Shown here: positions 17,983 through 26,857 of the stretch, piece by piece | Position numbering within the stretch: the first letter of the stretch is position 1 | How the letters are laid out: each line of letters opens with the position of its first letter | Source of the DNA: a virus | Reading direction: 5' to 3' (one strand) | DNA: 64,000 nucleotides | IMG/VR virus record: IMGVR_UViG_3300048583_000034 | Span: 1-64,000 of that record | The notes under the pieces: model-generated | Databases searched by the model: none | What the model was told of the DNA's origin: nothing | Seen by the model: only the letters and a program-made list of their open reading frames with translations | Program-made: the position numbers and the translations under genes

Positions 17983-18657
17983 ATGGCACTGAAACTTAAG
18001 TTAGCATATCTGGACCAGAATATTTTTGATGGTATGGAAATTGTTGAAGAGCAGAATAAACTAGGTTCTGGGAACTCTCTGTATATTCAAGGACCATATA
18101 CAGGAGTTGCTAAGAATAAAAACAAAAGAGTTTATCCAAAGGAAGAATTGGATCGTGATATCAATCGCTATATCAACGAGATGGTAAACACCAATCGTGC
18201 TATGGGAGAATTGAACCATAGTCAAACCGCTGAAGTTAATCCAGAACGTGCTTGTCACATGGTCACACAACTCCATGAAGATAACGGGACTTGGTATGGT
18301 AAATCAAAAATTTTATCCGGCGAAGGACTTCCAATTGGAAATCTTGTTAAAGGATTAATCAATCAAGGAGTTTCTTTAGGTGTATCCACAAGAAGCTTAG
18401 GAACATTGGAAGAGTCCACAGACCATAATATTGTAAGGAATCTACATATTGTCGCATGGGACATGGTTGCTGACCCTTCTTTCCCAACAGCTTTCGTAAA
18501 TGGTATATTAGAATCCAGAGAATTCGTTATTGGTGATTCTGGAAAATATGAAGAATCTTACTCTAAATTAGACAATGGCTTATCTTCTTTACCAAAAAAA
18601 GATGTTGAAAGATATCTTCGTGACCAAGTTATACGTTTCATAAACTCTCTTAACTAA
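17983..18657 (+). CDS. 21: Prohead core protease (gp21)
   Basis: This 224-residue serine protease has the herpesvirus/T4-type catalytic elements: GELNHSQTA with the active-site His, and GVSLGVSTRSLG with the Ser. The start GPYTGVAKNKNKRVYP is typical of gp21. It cleaves scaffold and capsid proteins during head maturation, and in T4 also removes capsid-targeting leaders from internal proteins. It sits in the gp21-core-gp22-gp23 order, as in T4. Confidence 0.94.
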   Translation: MALKLKLAYLDQNIFDGMEIVEEQNKLGSGNSLYIQGPYTGVAKNKNKRVYPKEELDRDINRYINEMVNTNRAMGELNHSQTAEVNPERACHMVTQLHEDNGTWYGKSKILSGEGLPIGNLVKGLINQGVSLGVSTRSLGTLEESTDHNIVRNLHIVAWDMVADPSFPTAFVNGILESREFVIGDSGKYEESYSKLDNGLSSLPKKDVERYLRDQVIRFINSLN

Positions 18658-18660
18658 ATA
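18655..18660 (+). promoter_or_regulatory. Late promoter box
   Basis: TAAATA, overlapping the protease stop, lies 5 nt before ATG 18666. Confidence 0.72.
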
Positions 18661-18665
18661 AGATA

Positions 18666-19052
18666 ATGAGTAAAGTTTTAAAAGATCTGAAAAAATCCGG
18701 TGGCAAAGTAGTCTTTGACGGACCAAAGATAAAGGAGCGCAAAAAATTTGCCCCCGCTACTAAAGTAGAAAAATCTAAAAAAACCTATGATCGATCCAAA
18801 CAAACATTCGAAGAGGATGAAGAAAAGAAAGATTGTTGGAAAGGTTATAAAAAGAAAGGAACTAAAATGAAGGGGAACAAAAAAGTTAATAATTGTGTAG
18901 AGGAGTCAACTTCCGAACATAAAGATATTAAAAAGTTCTTAGATCATCTGGTGTTCAATAACTACGCAGAGGCTAATAAGTGTCTCCAAAGAGTTCTTGA
19001 GAAAAAACTTTCTGAAAAAATCAAAGCAGAATTAAATACTCCACTCTTTTAA
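18666..19052 (+). CDS. Small prohead core protein
   Basis: This 128-residue, very lysine-rich protein lies between gp21 and gp22, where T4 keeps its small core proteins gp67/gp68. The middle contains CWKGYKKKGTKMKG, a motif recurrent in small phage core proteins. The C-terminal helix (HKDIKKFLDHLVFNNYAEAN) resembles the end of T4-like core proteins. It is probably an internal scaffold component. Confidence 0.6.
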   Translation: MSKVLKDLKKSGGKVVFDGPKIKERKKFAPATKVEKSKKTYDRSKQTFEEDEEKKDCWKGYKKKGTKMKGNKKVNNCVEESTSEHKDIKKFLDHLVFNNYAEANKCLQRVLEKKLSEKIKAELNTPLF

Positions 19053-19053
19053 C

Positions 19054-19059
19054 TAAATA
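19054..19059 (+). promoter_or_regulatory. Late promoter box
   Basis: TAAATA lies 5 nt before ATG 19065. Confidence 0.72.
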
Positions 19060-19064
19060 TATTA

Positions 19065-19943
19065 ATGAGCCTTAAAAATCTATTTTCCGAAGAAGTTCAA
19101 AAGATTCTCACCGAAGATTCTTTGAATGCGATTCAAGAAGCAGTTAACTCAAAAGTTGAACTCGCCGTTTCGACTGCCCTTGAAGAGCAAGATACTTTAT
19201 ATGCAGAAAAGCTTGGGACTCTTATCAACACTATCGACAAAGATCATACCAAAAAAATGATCCGTCTTGTCGAAGCGGTGGATAAAAACAACGCTTCCAA
19301 ATTAGTCAAAATCGTTAAGCTATACGAAAGAGCTAATAAGAGCGATGCTAAGAAATTTCAAAAACAAATGCTTCAAACAGTATCCGCTTATCTGGATACT
19401 TTCTTAGAAGAATCCATCAAACCAGAAGATATCGCACAAGCTGTTAAAAATAAGAGTGCTTATAATATTCTATCCAACCTACGCAATGTTTTAGGTGTTG
19501 ATACTGCTCTGATGAATCCTTCCATCAAAGAAGCTGTTCTGGACGCTAAGTCTCAAATCGATACTCTAGCTACTGAGAACACTGAACTGAAAACTAAACT
19601 GGACAAACTTACTGAAGCTTATGAAAAGGTTGAGGTCAAAGCAGTTCTAGAAGAAAAGACTTCCAAGCTTCCTGAAGCTAAGAAAAACTTCATCAAAAAA
19701 GCTCTAGGTGATAAGACAGTTAAGTTTATCAACGAAAACTTCGACTATACCCTTAGACTTTTTGATAGAAACGAAAAGCAAAAGCTTTCAACTTTAAAAG
19801 AAGAAGCTATTAATAACCGCACCGTTAAGCCAGATATTGTTCCCCCACAAAAAGTTGTAGAGGAAAAGGTAAATAATGATAGTGACGGTTCAGAAATGTA
19901 TCTCACAGAGCTTTCCAAAGCTTGGCCAAAAACTAAGCGATAA
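19065..19943 (+). CDS. 22: Prohead scaffold protein (gp22)
   Basis: This 292-residue protein is almost wholly helical and charged, with coiled-coil stretches and the segment TVSAYLDTFLEESIKPED typical of gp22 scaffolds. It sits between the core protein and gp23. It forms the inner prohead core and is degraded by gp21 on maturation. Confidence 0.88.
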   Translation: MSLKNLFSEEVQKILTEDSLNAIQEAVNSKVELAVSTALEEQDTLYAEKLGTLINTIDKDHTKKMIRLVEAVDKNNASKLVKIVKLYERANKSDAKKFQKQMLQTVSAYLDTFLEESIKPEDIAQAVKNKSAYNILSNLRNVLGVDTALMNPSIKEAVLDAKSQIDTLATENTELKTKLDKLTEAYEKVEVKAVLEEKTSKLPEAKKNFIKKALGDKTVKFINENFDYTLRLFDRNEKQKLSTLKEEAINNRTVKPDIVPPQKVVEEKVNNDSDGSEMYLTELSKAWPKTKR

Positions 19944-19981
19944 AAATCTCACCAAGAACCATGAGGCTTATGTAGCCTGAA

Positions 19982-19987
19982 TAAATA
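19982..19987 (+). promoter_or_regulatory. Late promoter box of the capsid gene
   Basis: TAAATA lies 17 nt before ATG 20005, so the capsid mRNA should have a short leader, unlike most late genes here. Confidence 0.6.
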
Positions 19988-20004
19988 TAGAAAGAATAAA
20001 TTAT

Positions 20005-21465
20005 ATGAACGAAATTCCACAAACTGGTAACGAAAGTAAAATTCAAGGTCTTGTCCGTAAATGGGCAAAAGTTCTGGACTATAGCAGCGACTCGATCCCT
20101 GCTATCCAAAACGAGCACGTTTACAAAACGACTGCGATGCTCTTAGAAAACCAAGAAAAATGGTGTATCGAAGAAGCTGGCAACAACTCTGCTGGTATTT
20201 TTGGCGCAACTGGTAATGCTCAAGCTACGCAAGGCATTGTCAAGGGTGACACTTATGCTCCCGGAGATTCCCGTCTTCCTAAGATTCTCATTCCTATGAT
20301 TCGTCGTACTTTCCCTGAACTTATCTCCAACGAGATTTGCGGTGTTCAACCTATGGGTGGCCCAGTTGGTCTTGCTTTCGCTCTGCGTTATGCATATCAA
20401 TCAACCTTCCTTAATGAAACCGACCACGTTGGACAAGTAGTAGCTGGAACTGGTGGAACTAATCCCGGACTTGGATATACTGGCAATGCTGGTCTTCCCG
20501 GTGCAGGTGAATTAGGCTATCAACTTCTGGACACTCGCTTTACAGGTGTTTCTTCTGCTGCCCTATCAGGTCACGCAGAATGGGCATTTGCACATCAAGA
20601 TTCAGGTGTTGCACAATTACTCGAAAACTACGAGAACACAGGTCGTATTCCACAAATCGAAATGAAGTTTGAAAAGACTTCTGTTGAAGCTGGAACACGT
20701 AGACTTGCTACTCGTTGGTCTATCGAATTGGAACAAGACATCAAAAATATGCAAGGTATCGACATCGATGGCGAGCTTACTAATGCGATGTCCTATGAAA
20801 TCCAAGCCGAAATTGACCGTGAAGTAGTTATGCGTATGATCCAATCCGCGTTTAACGCTGGATATGGTGCTGGTATCTCCATCTGGAGTCCAGTAAGTGC
20901 TGACGGTCGTTGGACTGCTGAACGTAATATCACATTCTATCAACGTCTTATCATCGAGGCTGGTCGTATGGCTGCTCGTAACCGTAGAGGTGCCGCTAAC
21001 TTTGTTATCGCAACTCCTCGCGTTTGCTCTATCCTTGAAATGCTTCCTGACTTCAAAGTATTTGAAATCAATGGAACTGTCTCAACCGCTGGAGTTGGTA
21101 TCGCTAAGGTAGGAACTGTTGGTTCACGTTTCACTGTTTATCGTGACACTCGTACTGAAGTTCAGAACACAACTTATTATCCAAATAGCAACAGCTATAC
21201 TCCTACAAGAGTAAACCCTGTTGAATATGCTCTGATGGGTTACAAAGGTTCTGAATACTATGACACTGGTATTATCTACTGCCCTTATATCCCGATCATG
21301 GTGCAACGTGCCATCGATCCTGTTAACTTCACACCTCGCGTTGGTCTTATGACCCGTTACGGTATCGTTAACAACATCTTTGGAGCAGATCTCTACTACC
21401 ACATCATTGTTGTCAAGGGACTTGGTGTTGCCTTTACCCCCGGCACGGTTAGCACATATTTATAA
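20005..21465 (+). CDS. 23: Major capsid protein (gp23)
   Basis: This 486-residue protein has the T4 gp23 features: the early NSAGIFGATG region, IRRTFPELISNEICGVQPM, the RRLATRWSIELEQDI block and QAEIDREVVMRM. It forms the hexameric capsid shell with help from the gp31-like cochaperonin. It is followed by a strong terminator at 21512. Codon use is richer in GC-ending codons than its neighbours, as expected for the most expressed gene. Confidence 0.97.
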   Translation: MNEIPQTGNESKIQGLVRKWAKVLDYSSDSIPAIQNEHVYKTTAMLLENQEKWCIEEAGNNSAGIFGATGNAQATQGIVKGDTYAPGDSRLPKILIPMIRRTFPELISNEICGVQPMGGPVGLAFALRYAYQSTFLNETDHVGQVVAGTGGTNPGLGYTGNAGLPGAGELGYQLLDTRFTGVSSAALSGHAEWAFAHQDSGVAQLLENYENTGRIPQIEMKFEKTSVEAGTRRLATRWSIELEQDIKNMQGIDIDGELTNAMSYEIQAEIDREVVMRMIQSAFNAGYGAGISIWSPVSADGRWTAERNITFYQRLIIEAGRMAARNRRGAANFVIATPRVCSILEMLPDFKVFEINGTVSTAGVGIAKVGTVGSRFTVYRDTRTEVQNTTYYPNSNSYTPTRVNPVEYALMGYKGSEYYDTGIIYCPYIPIMVQRAIDPVNFTPRVGLMTRYGIVNNIFGADLYYHIIVVKGLGVAFTPGTVSTYL

Positions 21466-21511
21466 TTCGTTATAAATAAGCGACTTACGGAAGTAAAGTT
21501 AAACGAATCTA

Positions 21512-21545
21512 AATCCACGGGAACCGAAGATCCCGTGGATTTTTC
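21512..21545 (+). terminator. Rho-independent terminator after the capsid gene
   Basis: AATCCACGGGA and TCCCGTGGATT form an 11-bp stem with an 8-nt loop, followed by a T run. Confidence 0.92.
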
Positions 21546-21549
21546 GTAT

Positions 21550-22335
21550 TTATAAGTCACAATCTTTTACTTCTGATATAATAGTCAATATGGTATTCTC
21601 AGGAAATGGATGTTTTGTCCTAGCTGTTCTTCTTTTAAAAATAAATTGTCCTTGTTCTCTAGCGACGGAAAAGATATTCCAATCTGTTTTATATTGTGAC
21701 ATAAAATCTTTTACTGTCATAGTTTCAATTTTTTGTGTTTGGTTTGGAAATGATAATTGATATGTTATATGTTTTATACTGAAACTAGGTAATTTATTTT
21801 GTCTATCTAATTCTCTTTGTGTCGCCCCCTGTGATAGTCTTCTTTCCTTTAAAGATTCTACTCTTTTTTTGGTCCCGGCCACAAACACATTATTATAGAT
21901 AGTATCATCTTTTAAATTTTGTATTATCTTTTCTCGGGCAATCTTTCTACCAATTATTTGCTTGGGGGTTAATCCCTTAGCATATTGTCGTTTTTTACTC
22001 TCGCTGATTTTCTTATAAACTTCTTTCTTTTCTTCGTCTGACATATAAAAACTGAAATATCCACCACATCCACCTTTTTGGATATTGTAGCATTTATTCC
22101 CATACCTATATTTCAATAACCTAATCAAACGAATCTCTAGTCTATCTAAGTCTTCTGGTGTATTTATTTTTAATCTTAACCATCTAATTTCAAAATTCTC
22201 TTTACCGTATTTTTCAAAAGCTTTTTTAAGAGCATATCCAGAACCCATATAAGTAGAACCATCTTTCCAATGATGTTTCCCAGCATAAACTTTCCCATTA
22301 ATTAGATTTGTTGTGATGTATAATCTTTTTTCCAT
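21550..22335 (-). CDS. GIY-YIG homing endonuclease
   Basis: This 261-residue protein has the N-terminal GIY-YIG nuclease domain: RLYITTNLINGKVYAGKH, then the catalytic Arg region and GSGYALKKAFEKYGKENF. The C-terminal part contains DNA-binding segments of the NUMOD type (KKRVESLKERRLSQG). It lies on the strand opposite to the capsid genes, between the capsid terminator and the next late gene, and has its own late box. It is a mobile gene probably targeting a site in a related phage lacking the insert. Confidence 0.88.
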   Translation of the reverse strand: MEKRLYITTNLINGKVYAGKHHWKDGSTYMGSGYALKKAFEKYGKENFEIRWLRLKINTPEDLDRLEIRLIRLLKYRYGNKCYNIQKGGCGGYFSFYMSDEEKKEVYKKISESKKRQYAKGLTPKQIIGRKIAREKIIQNLKDDTIYNNVFVAGTKKRVESLKERRLSQGATQRELDRQNKLPSFSIKHITYQLSFPNQTQKIETMTVKDFMSQYKTDWNIFSVAREQGQFIFKRRTARTKHPFPENTILTIISEVKDCDL

Positions 22336-22340
22336 GTTAT

Positions 22341-22346
22341 TATTTA
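22341..22346 (-). promoter_or_regulatory. Late promoter box of the GIY-YIG gene
   Basis: Read on the minus strand, CTAAATAATAACATGG is identical to the sequence at the 22426 gene start; the box is 5 nt before the ATG. Confidence 0.72.
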
Positions 22347-22414
22347 GTCAAACGAGATAAGTAGTCAAGGAACCCGGAGTCATTTTGATACCAGAAATAA
22401 TGTCATCGAATTAC

Positions 22415-22420
22415 TAAATA
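22415..22420 (+). promoter_or_regulatory. Late promoter box
   Basis: TAAATA lies 5 nt before ATG 22426, divergent from the GIY-YIG promoter. Confidence 0.72.
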
Positions 22421-22425
22421 ATAAC

Positions 22426-22788
22426 ATGGCTATTTACAGTTTCGACTCAGTTCTTTTATCCGCAGCTAAAGCTACAAACCCACCTCTTATTGGAGCATCA
22501 TTATCTGCTAATGGCGTGAATGTCATCAGTCTATCTACTGGACATGTTGGTATTGCTTTTAATACTATCACACCACTTGCATCAGCAACAGTTACTTTAA
22601 ATGTAGCAGGTTCAGTATTTGTCATCGATAGAGCTTATAGTGGTTCAACATTGGCTATCGTTAATGCTGGTGGATTTACCACATTCCCATTCCTATCAAC
22701 GGTTCTTACTGTTCCGGGTTCAGCATTCTCTTTTGGGGACGGTGTATCCACACCCGACTCTCGCAGAAAGCGTCACTTAGGATACTGA
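22426..22788 (+). CDS. Putative small virion protein
   Basis: This 120-residue protein is rich in Ala, Ser, Thr and Val in beta-strand patterns, with almost no charge until a basic C-terminus (PDSRRKRHLGY). It is transcribed from a late promoter between the capsid and baseplate genes. A capsid decoration or tail role is possible; I do not recognise the family. Confidence 0.55.
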   Translation: MAIYSFDSVLLSAAKATNPPLIGASLSANGVNVISLSTGHVGIAFNTITPLASATVTLNVAGSVFVIDRAYSGSTLAIVNAGGFTTFPFLSTVLTVPGSAFSFGDGVSTPDSRRKRHLGY

Positions 22789-22791
22789 GGT

Positions 22792-22797
22792 TAAATA
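22792..22797 (+). promoter_or_regulatory. Late promoter box
   Basis: TAAATA lies 10 nt before ATG 22808. Confidence 0.5.
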
Positions 22798-22807
22798 ATC
22801 TTACAAT

Positions 22808-23551
22808 ATGTTTGTAAGAGGAAGTGGCAGTGGCGATGAATACAGAAGAGTTGATAACTCTATCTATAGAGGCGTAGTCGTCAAAAATAACGATCCTTTA
22901 AAACTTAATAGGGTCAAGATATACATTCCAGAATTATCCAACCAACCATTTGATTCATGGTTTGATGAGTATGATAATATCAATGTTCGAGCTATAGGTA
23001 AGAATTTAGATACTATCTGGAATAATAAAGACATCAACGGTGATTGGACTGACGTTGATGTATATGAAGAGATATCAGCTATAATCCCATGGGCAGAACA
23101 ATGTGCGCCATTAGTTGGGGAATCAAACAATTTCAGATTCTATAGAGACGGAAAAATCTCTACTATATCTGATTGTAATTACCCTGAAGGGTTTGAGATC
23201 AATAATAGTGATGTGCCAACACTATCTGCTGGATCTTTTTCTCCAGCATTTCTCTACGAGAACAAATCTACTAGATTAGGAGATGCATTCTCCACCCCAC
23301 TAAACAACTTTTCAGTTAAGTGTAATCCATACGCATACTCCTATGCTCCATCCAAGCATGTGAACAAGGGTAAAGGTATGTTTGGGACACCAGAAGTGGG
23401 ATCAAAGGTTTGGGTGTTTCACTATGAGGGTGATCTGAATTTCCCTATATACTTTGGTAAGTATCATGATTACAGAGAGTTGTCTCTGATGAATGAAATC
23501 GATAACGATAAGCAGCTTTCTCAGAAGTATCCAATAGACTTCGAGAGTTGA
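22808..23551 (+). CDS. Baseplate hub OB-fold protein (gp5 N-terminal-like)
   Basis: This is a 247-residue protein. The segments YRGVVVKNNDPLKLNRVKIY and GSKVWVFHYEGDLNFPIYFG are the strands of the OB-fold found at the N-terminus of gp5/VgrG-type spike proteins. The next gene supplies the beta-helix, so spike functions are split over two genes. No lysozyme domain is present. Confidence 0.72.
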   Translation: MFVRGSGSGDEYRRVDNSIYRGVVVKNNDPLKLNRVKIYIPELSNQPFDSWFDEYDNINVRAIGKNLDTIWNNKDINGDWTDVDVYEEISAIIPWAEQCAPLVGESNNFRFYRDGKISTISDCNYPEGFEINNSDVPTLSAGSFSPAFLYENKSTRLGDAFSTPLNNFSVKCNPYAYSYAPSKHVNKGKGMFGTPEVGSKVWVFHYEGDLNFPIYFGKYHDYRELSLMNEIDNDKQLSQKYPIDFES

Positions 23552-23556
23552 GTGCT

Positions 23557-23562
23557 TAAATA
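23557..23562 (+). promoter_or_regulatory. Late promoter box
   Basis: TAAATA lies 5 nt before ATG 23568. Confidence 0.72.
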
Positions 23563-23567
23563 ATTAT

Positions 23568-25175
23568 ATGTCCAAAATTTATCGCAACAAAGTAATTTGG
23601 AACCAGCGTGGTGGCGCATTGGAGATCGACAACACGACAGAACAAGAAAAGATTAAACTCTCACATCGTTCTGGGTCGAATATTAATTTTACTAATGTTG
23701 TAACGTCTGAATTAGCGACAAACAACAAACAAACAAATATTGTCCACGATTCATTCGAAACTGTGGGTGGGGACAAGACCGAATTTGTTGCAAAGGTTAA
23801 AACGGTAAGAACTGGGGAAAGCTCTTATGACTTAGATGGATTTATAGATCAATCTCAATTGAATGCTATTCAGGAGTGGAAAGATATATACTCATCAATT
23901 GCTAATTCTAATGCCCAGTTTAAAATTAAACGTGGTGGTGTAGGATATCCTAATGGAACATCCACAGAACCATCCGGGGAACGAGCATATAATCCTGTTC
24001 TAAATAACAAGCCTGTAGTTGTAGAGAACATCTTTAATGGATACTCTGGAACTCCTGTAAGGAAAAGCACTTCTGATGAAGTCACTACCTATTCAACAGT
24101 TATAGATAGAGGAAAAACCACACCAGCATCTCCCACACAAATAAATATAAACGACATCGAACGATCTGCTGGTGCTAATGGATCTAATGCTCCGGGTGTT
24201 TTAGAATTCGGTGCTGCTAAACATGCTGCCACTGAAGGTGGTGAGTGGGATGATGCTGGTATTGATATTGGTCAAGAAATATTAGACATCCAACAAGATT
24301 TAGTTGCCATCGAATCCAGAATGGGGAATGGTGGAGACAAAACCAAATTCATTAAACGCCACAAGATTGAACAAGTTGGTGCTGTATTCAATGATTTCCC
24401 TAGTATAAGGATTGATGAAAAAGGTAGAAGCCAACCTTTTGAAATGCTTGTGTCTACCACTGGAACATTTAAAAACCATGATTACGTTCCACACATCGAA
24501 GAAGTAGACAACGCTACAAATTTTCCTTGTGGTAACGATGATAAAATCATCTGTAATAGATACTCTAGAACAGTTGGTTCTGGTGGTATATCTCTAAAGA
24601 CTACTGGTCCTACTGAATTAGGTGGAACCACTTTAAAAGCTGGTTACAAACGAATAAATCTAAATGCTTCACACGGTATCCAAATAGCCTCCGAAGCATT
24701 TGTAGAATTACAATCACTTAAAACAATTACACTTAGAACCAATCGACAAGTATATGTCGAGTCTTCTCTAGGTGTTAAAGGTAATGTGATTGTTGGTGGC
24801 GGGTTGAGTGTGGAAGGTGAAACATACTTACAGCATGTCACAGCACCTCTTGAAGTTCAACAAACGCAAGACACAACTACATTTGGAAAGTTTGCTGCAA
24901 ACAACGACAGAGCATTACTAATAGGGGAAACTCTTGTCAATGGACAATGGTTCCCGACCTACGCTAAAGCATCTAATGATTTGATTGTGAACTATCCACA
25001 TAGTCACCACTTCCACAATCTACCACTTAGATTAATGACTCAAAATAATGGGGTGAGGAAAATTGCACAATTGGAAAAGATCAACGATCATGGCAATGTT
25101 TCTCAGGCATTGCCACAGATCCATGAAAGAAAACTTTCACAAAAGGTTCTCTTCGAGGGCGAAAAAGACGCTTAA
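23568..25175 (+). CDS. Central spike beta-helix protein (gp5 C-terminal-like)
   Basis: This is a 535-residue protein. The N-terminus (GGALEIDNTTEQEKIKLSHRSG) and later VGGDKTEFV have the repeating beta-helix strands seen in gp5 C-terminal and VgrG spikes. A second repeat set occurs around residues 340-430 (SLKTITLRTNRQVYVESSLG). Near the C-terminus is HSHHFHNLPL, a histidine cluster like the HxH metal site at the tip of contractile-phage spikes. It would form the membrane-piercing trimer under the tail tube. Confidence 0.75.
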   Translation: MSKIYRNKVIWNQRGGALEIDNTTEQEKIKLSHRSGSNINFTNVVTSELATNNKQTNIVHDSFETVGGDKTEFVAKVKTVRTGESSYDLDGFIDQSQLNAIQEWKDIYSSIANSNAQFKIKRGGVGYPNGTSTEPSGERAYNPVLNNKPVVVENIFNGYSGTPVRKSTSDEVTTYSTVIDRGKTTPASPTQININDIERSAGANGSNAPGVLEFGAAKHAATEGGEWDDAGIDIGQEILDIQQDLVAIESRMGNGGDKTKFIKRHKIEQVGAVFNDFPSIRIDEKGRSQPFEMLVSTTGTFKNHDYVPHIEEVDNATNFPCGNDDKIICNRYSRTVGSGGISLKTTGPTELGGTTLKAGYKRINLNASHGIQIASEAFVELQSLKTITLRTNRQVYVESSLGVKGNVIVGGGLSVEGETYLQHVTAPLEVQQTQDTTTFGKFAANNDRALLIGETLVNGQWFPTYAKASNDLIVNYPHSHHFHNLPLRLMTQNNGVRKIAQLEKINDHGNVSQALPQIHERKLSQKVLFEGEKDA

Positions 25176-26035
25176 ATATCGTATCTAAATCCAACGAACT
25201 TACCAAATCTTGGTTCTCCCTTTGGAGAAATCTCTTGATATGTAAAGGTAAGTTGTTTCCCAATATAATTTTGTTGATTATCCCAAAACTCCTGTTTATG
25301 ATAATCACAAATACCTTCACCGAACCCAAGCTTAATTTCTTTCCCTTTCCACAGAGCAATAAATGTCCCAACTGTCCCCGCAGGAACTTTACCCGCTTTA
25401 TGTGATGATCTTTTAGAGTTTCCCAACTTATCTAAAGTTTTTGGATTGGTGTTTGTCATTTTTTCTACCATACGAACCAAAACTGCTTCATCATCAAAAA
25501 ATTTCTTAACCTTTAATAAGTAACCTTCGTTTAAAGTGGAGCGCCCAAATTTATATGGGCTTTCTGGTGATCTCACCATAAGACCCTCGTAACCTTCAGC
25601 GATGAATACGTCTAGGTAACGTAAAAGTTCTGCTTCATTTTGGACAATTGATTGCCAAACAGTTTGAACGAATGGATTTGGTGGTCTCACCAACTTGAGT
25701 CGTTGTGAGAATGGTGCCTCTGGATAGATGAAATTATCAAACACATGGAATTTGAAATCAGGTTCACCATCTTCTGACATCACAGCACTCTGAACATCAT
25801 GGAATCCTTTACCGGGGATCATAAGCTCACCATCTAATTCTGGTAATCCCTTTAACTTCTCTCTAATGTAGAGATTAGGAATATCTTCAAGTTTTCTGGT
25901 GTAAGGAACACCATCTTTGATGACACACCTAATTCCATCAAGTTTTCTTGAGATGTAACACGGATACTTAATTAATTCAAGATCGGCCTTTACGGCCAAC
26001 ATAGGTTGGAATTTCTTCATTTTATTTGATTTCAT
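25172..26035 (-). CDS. ATP-dependent DNA ligase
   Basis: This 287-residue protein is short for the family. It has motif I SRKLDGIRC with the adenylated lysine, motif III-like FHVFDNFI, motif IV YEGLMVRSP and motif V LLKVK. A C-terminal OB-like part follows (GTVGTFIALWKGKEIKLGFG). It seals nicks during phage DNA synthesis and recombination. The ATG at 26035 overlaps the ClpP stop; an alternative ATG at 26020 sits 1 nt after that stop and is equally possible. Confidence 0.9.
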   Translation of the reverse strand: MKSNKMKKFQPMLAVKADLELIKYPCYISRKLDGIRCVIKDGVPYTRKLEDIPNLYIREKLKGLPELDGELMIPGKGFHDVQSAVMSEDGEPDFKFHVFDNFIYPEAPFSQRLKLVRPPNPFVQTVWQSIVQNEAELLRYLDVFIAEGYEGLMVRSPESPYKFGRSTLNEGYLLKVKKFFDDEAVLVRMVEKMTNTNPKTLDKLGNSKRSSHKAGKVPAGTVGTFIALWKGKEIKLGFGEGICDYHKQEFWDNQQNYIGKQLTFTYQEISPKGEPRFGKFVGFRYDI

Positions 26036-26666
26036 CTACGATACCATACGCCAAGCACTCATCTGCGGTCAGATAAATGTCCTTGGTCATTAGCTCATCA
26101 AGCTTCTTCATTGGTATCTTAGTGTTTTTCTTATAGAATTCCTTCAAAATTTTCATCAGTGTCGTGGCAGAGTCCATTCCTGCTTGCAAATCAGTATATG
26201 TCCCATAAAGTTCACTAGATAATTGATGAATTAGCATTTGTGCGTGTCTCCCAACATACCTACGCTTACCTACAGAGCTAATTAAAGTTCCAGCAGAAGC
26301 TACCAACCCATCAGCATACGTATAAACGTTCGATTTTAGATTTAAAATGGTGTCTACTGTAGAAAATGCTGCGTAGATTTCTCCTCCACATGTATTAATA
26401 TGTAAGTGAATAATCGGATTATATTCATCCCCCAGAGATGTTTTTAAACTTTGTAGTTTAGAATCCAATTCTACGAGAATTCTATTAAGTTCCAAACAAG
26501 ATTGGTCATCAATATCACTATAAAAAAAGATTTTATTTTCAATAATTCGAATCCCTCCTGATGGTTGTTGAGATTCTTGGGTGTTTAAGAAGATTGGAAA
26601 GGATGTTACTCCTTTGGTTTCTTCCTCTTCTTCTAACGACATACGGCGTTTGTTGGTCCAATTCAT
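26022..26666 (-). CDS. ClpP-like serine protease
   Basis: This is a 214-residue protein. IHLHINTCGGEIYAA carries the oxyanion-hole glycines, GLVASAGTLI the catalytic Ser, QMLIHQLSS the His, and YLTADECLAYGIVDEI the terminal helix with the region of the catalytic Asp. The N-terminal 45 residues are extra. It lies in the same minus operon as the reductase. Phage ClpP can act in head maturation or re-target host Clp ATPases; which applies here is not visible. Confidence 0.87.
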   Translation of the reverse strand: MNWTNKRRMSLEEEEETKGVTSFPIFLNTQESQQPSGGIRIIENKIFFYSDIDDQSCLELNRILVELDSKLQSLKTSLGDEYNPIIHLHINTCGGEIYAAFSTVDTILNLKSNVYTYADGLVASAGTLISSVGKRRYVGRHAQMLIHQLSSELYGTYTDLQAGMDSATTLMKILKEFYKKNTKIPMKKLDELMTKDIYLTADECLAYGIVDEIK

Positions 26667-26671
26667 CTTCT

Positions 26672-26857
26672 TTATTTATGAGAGCGGTCGAAGTAATCAA
26701 CGGGGAATTCGGTGATACCAGTTTTCAATGATTCTTCTATATAAGGATTACAGAGTCTACATCTGTCACAAATATCCAGATCTTCTAGAGTTTTATCCAC
26801 TAGAAGATTTACTATATCCTTAATACTTAAGTCGTAACAGATACAATGGGTAATCAT
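26672..26857 (-). CDS. BFD-like [2Fe-2S] protein
   Basis: This 61-residue protein has CIC near the start and CDRCRLCNPYIEESL about 27 residues later, matching the C-x-C ... C-x-x-C pattern of bacterioferritin-associated ferredoxin-like domains. Its ATG overlaps the reductase TAA (TAATGA type junction), so the two are translationally coupled. It may feed electrons or iron to a neighbouring enzyme. Confidence 0.6.
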   Translation of the reverse strand: MITHCICYDLSIKDIVNLLVDKTLEDLDICDRCRLCNPYIEESLKTGITEFPVDYFDRSHK

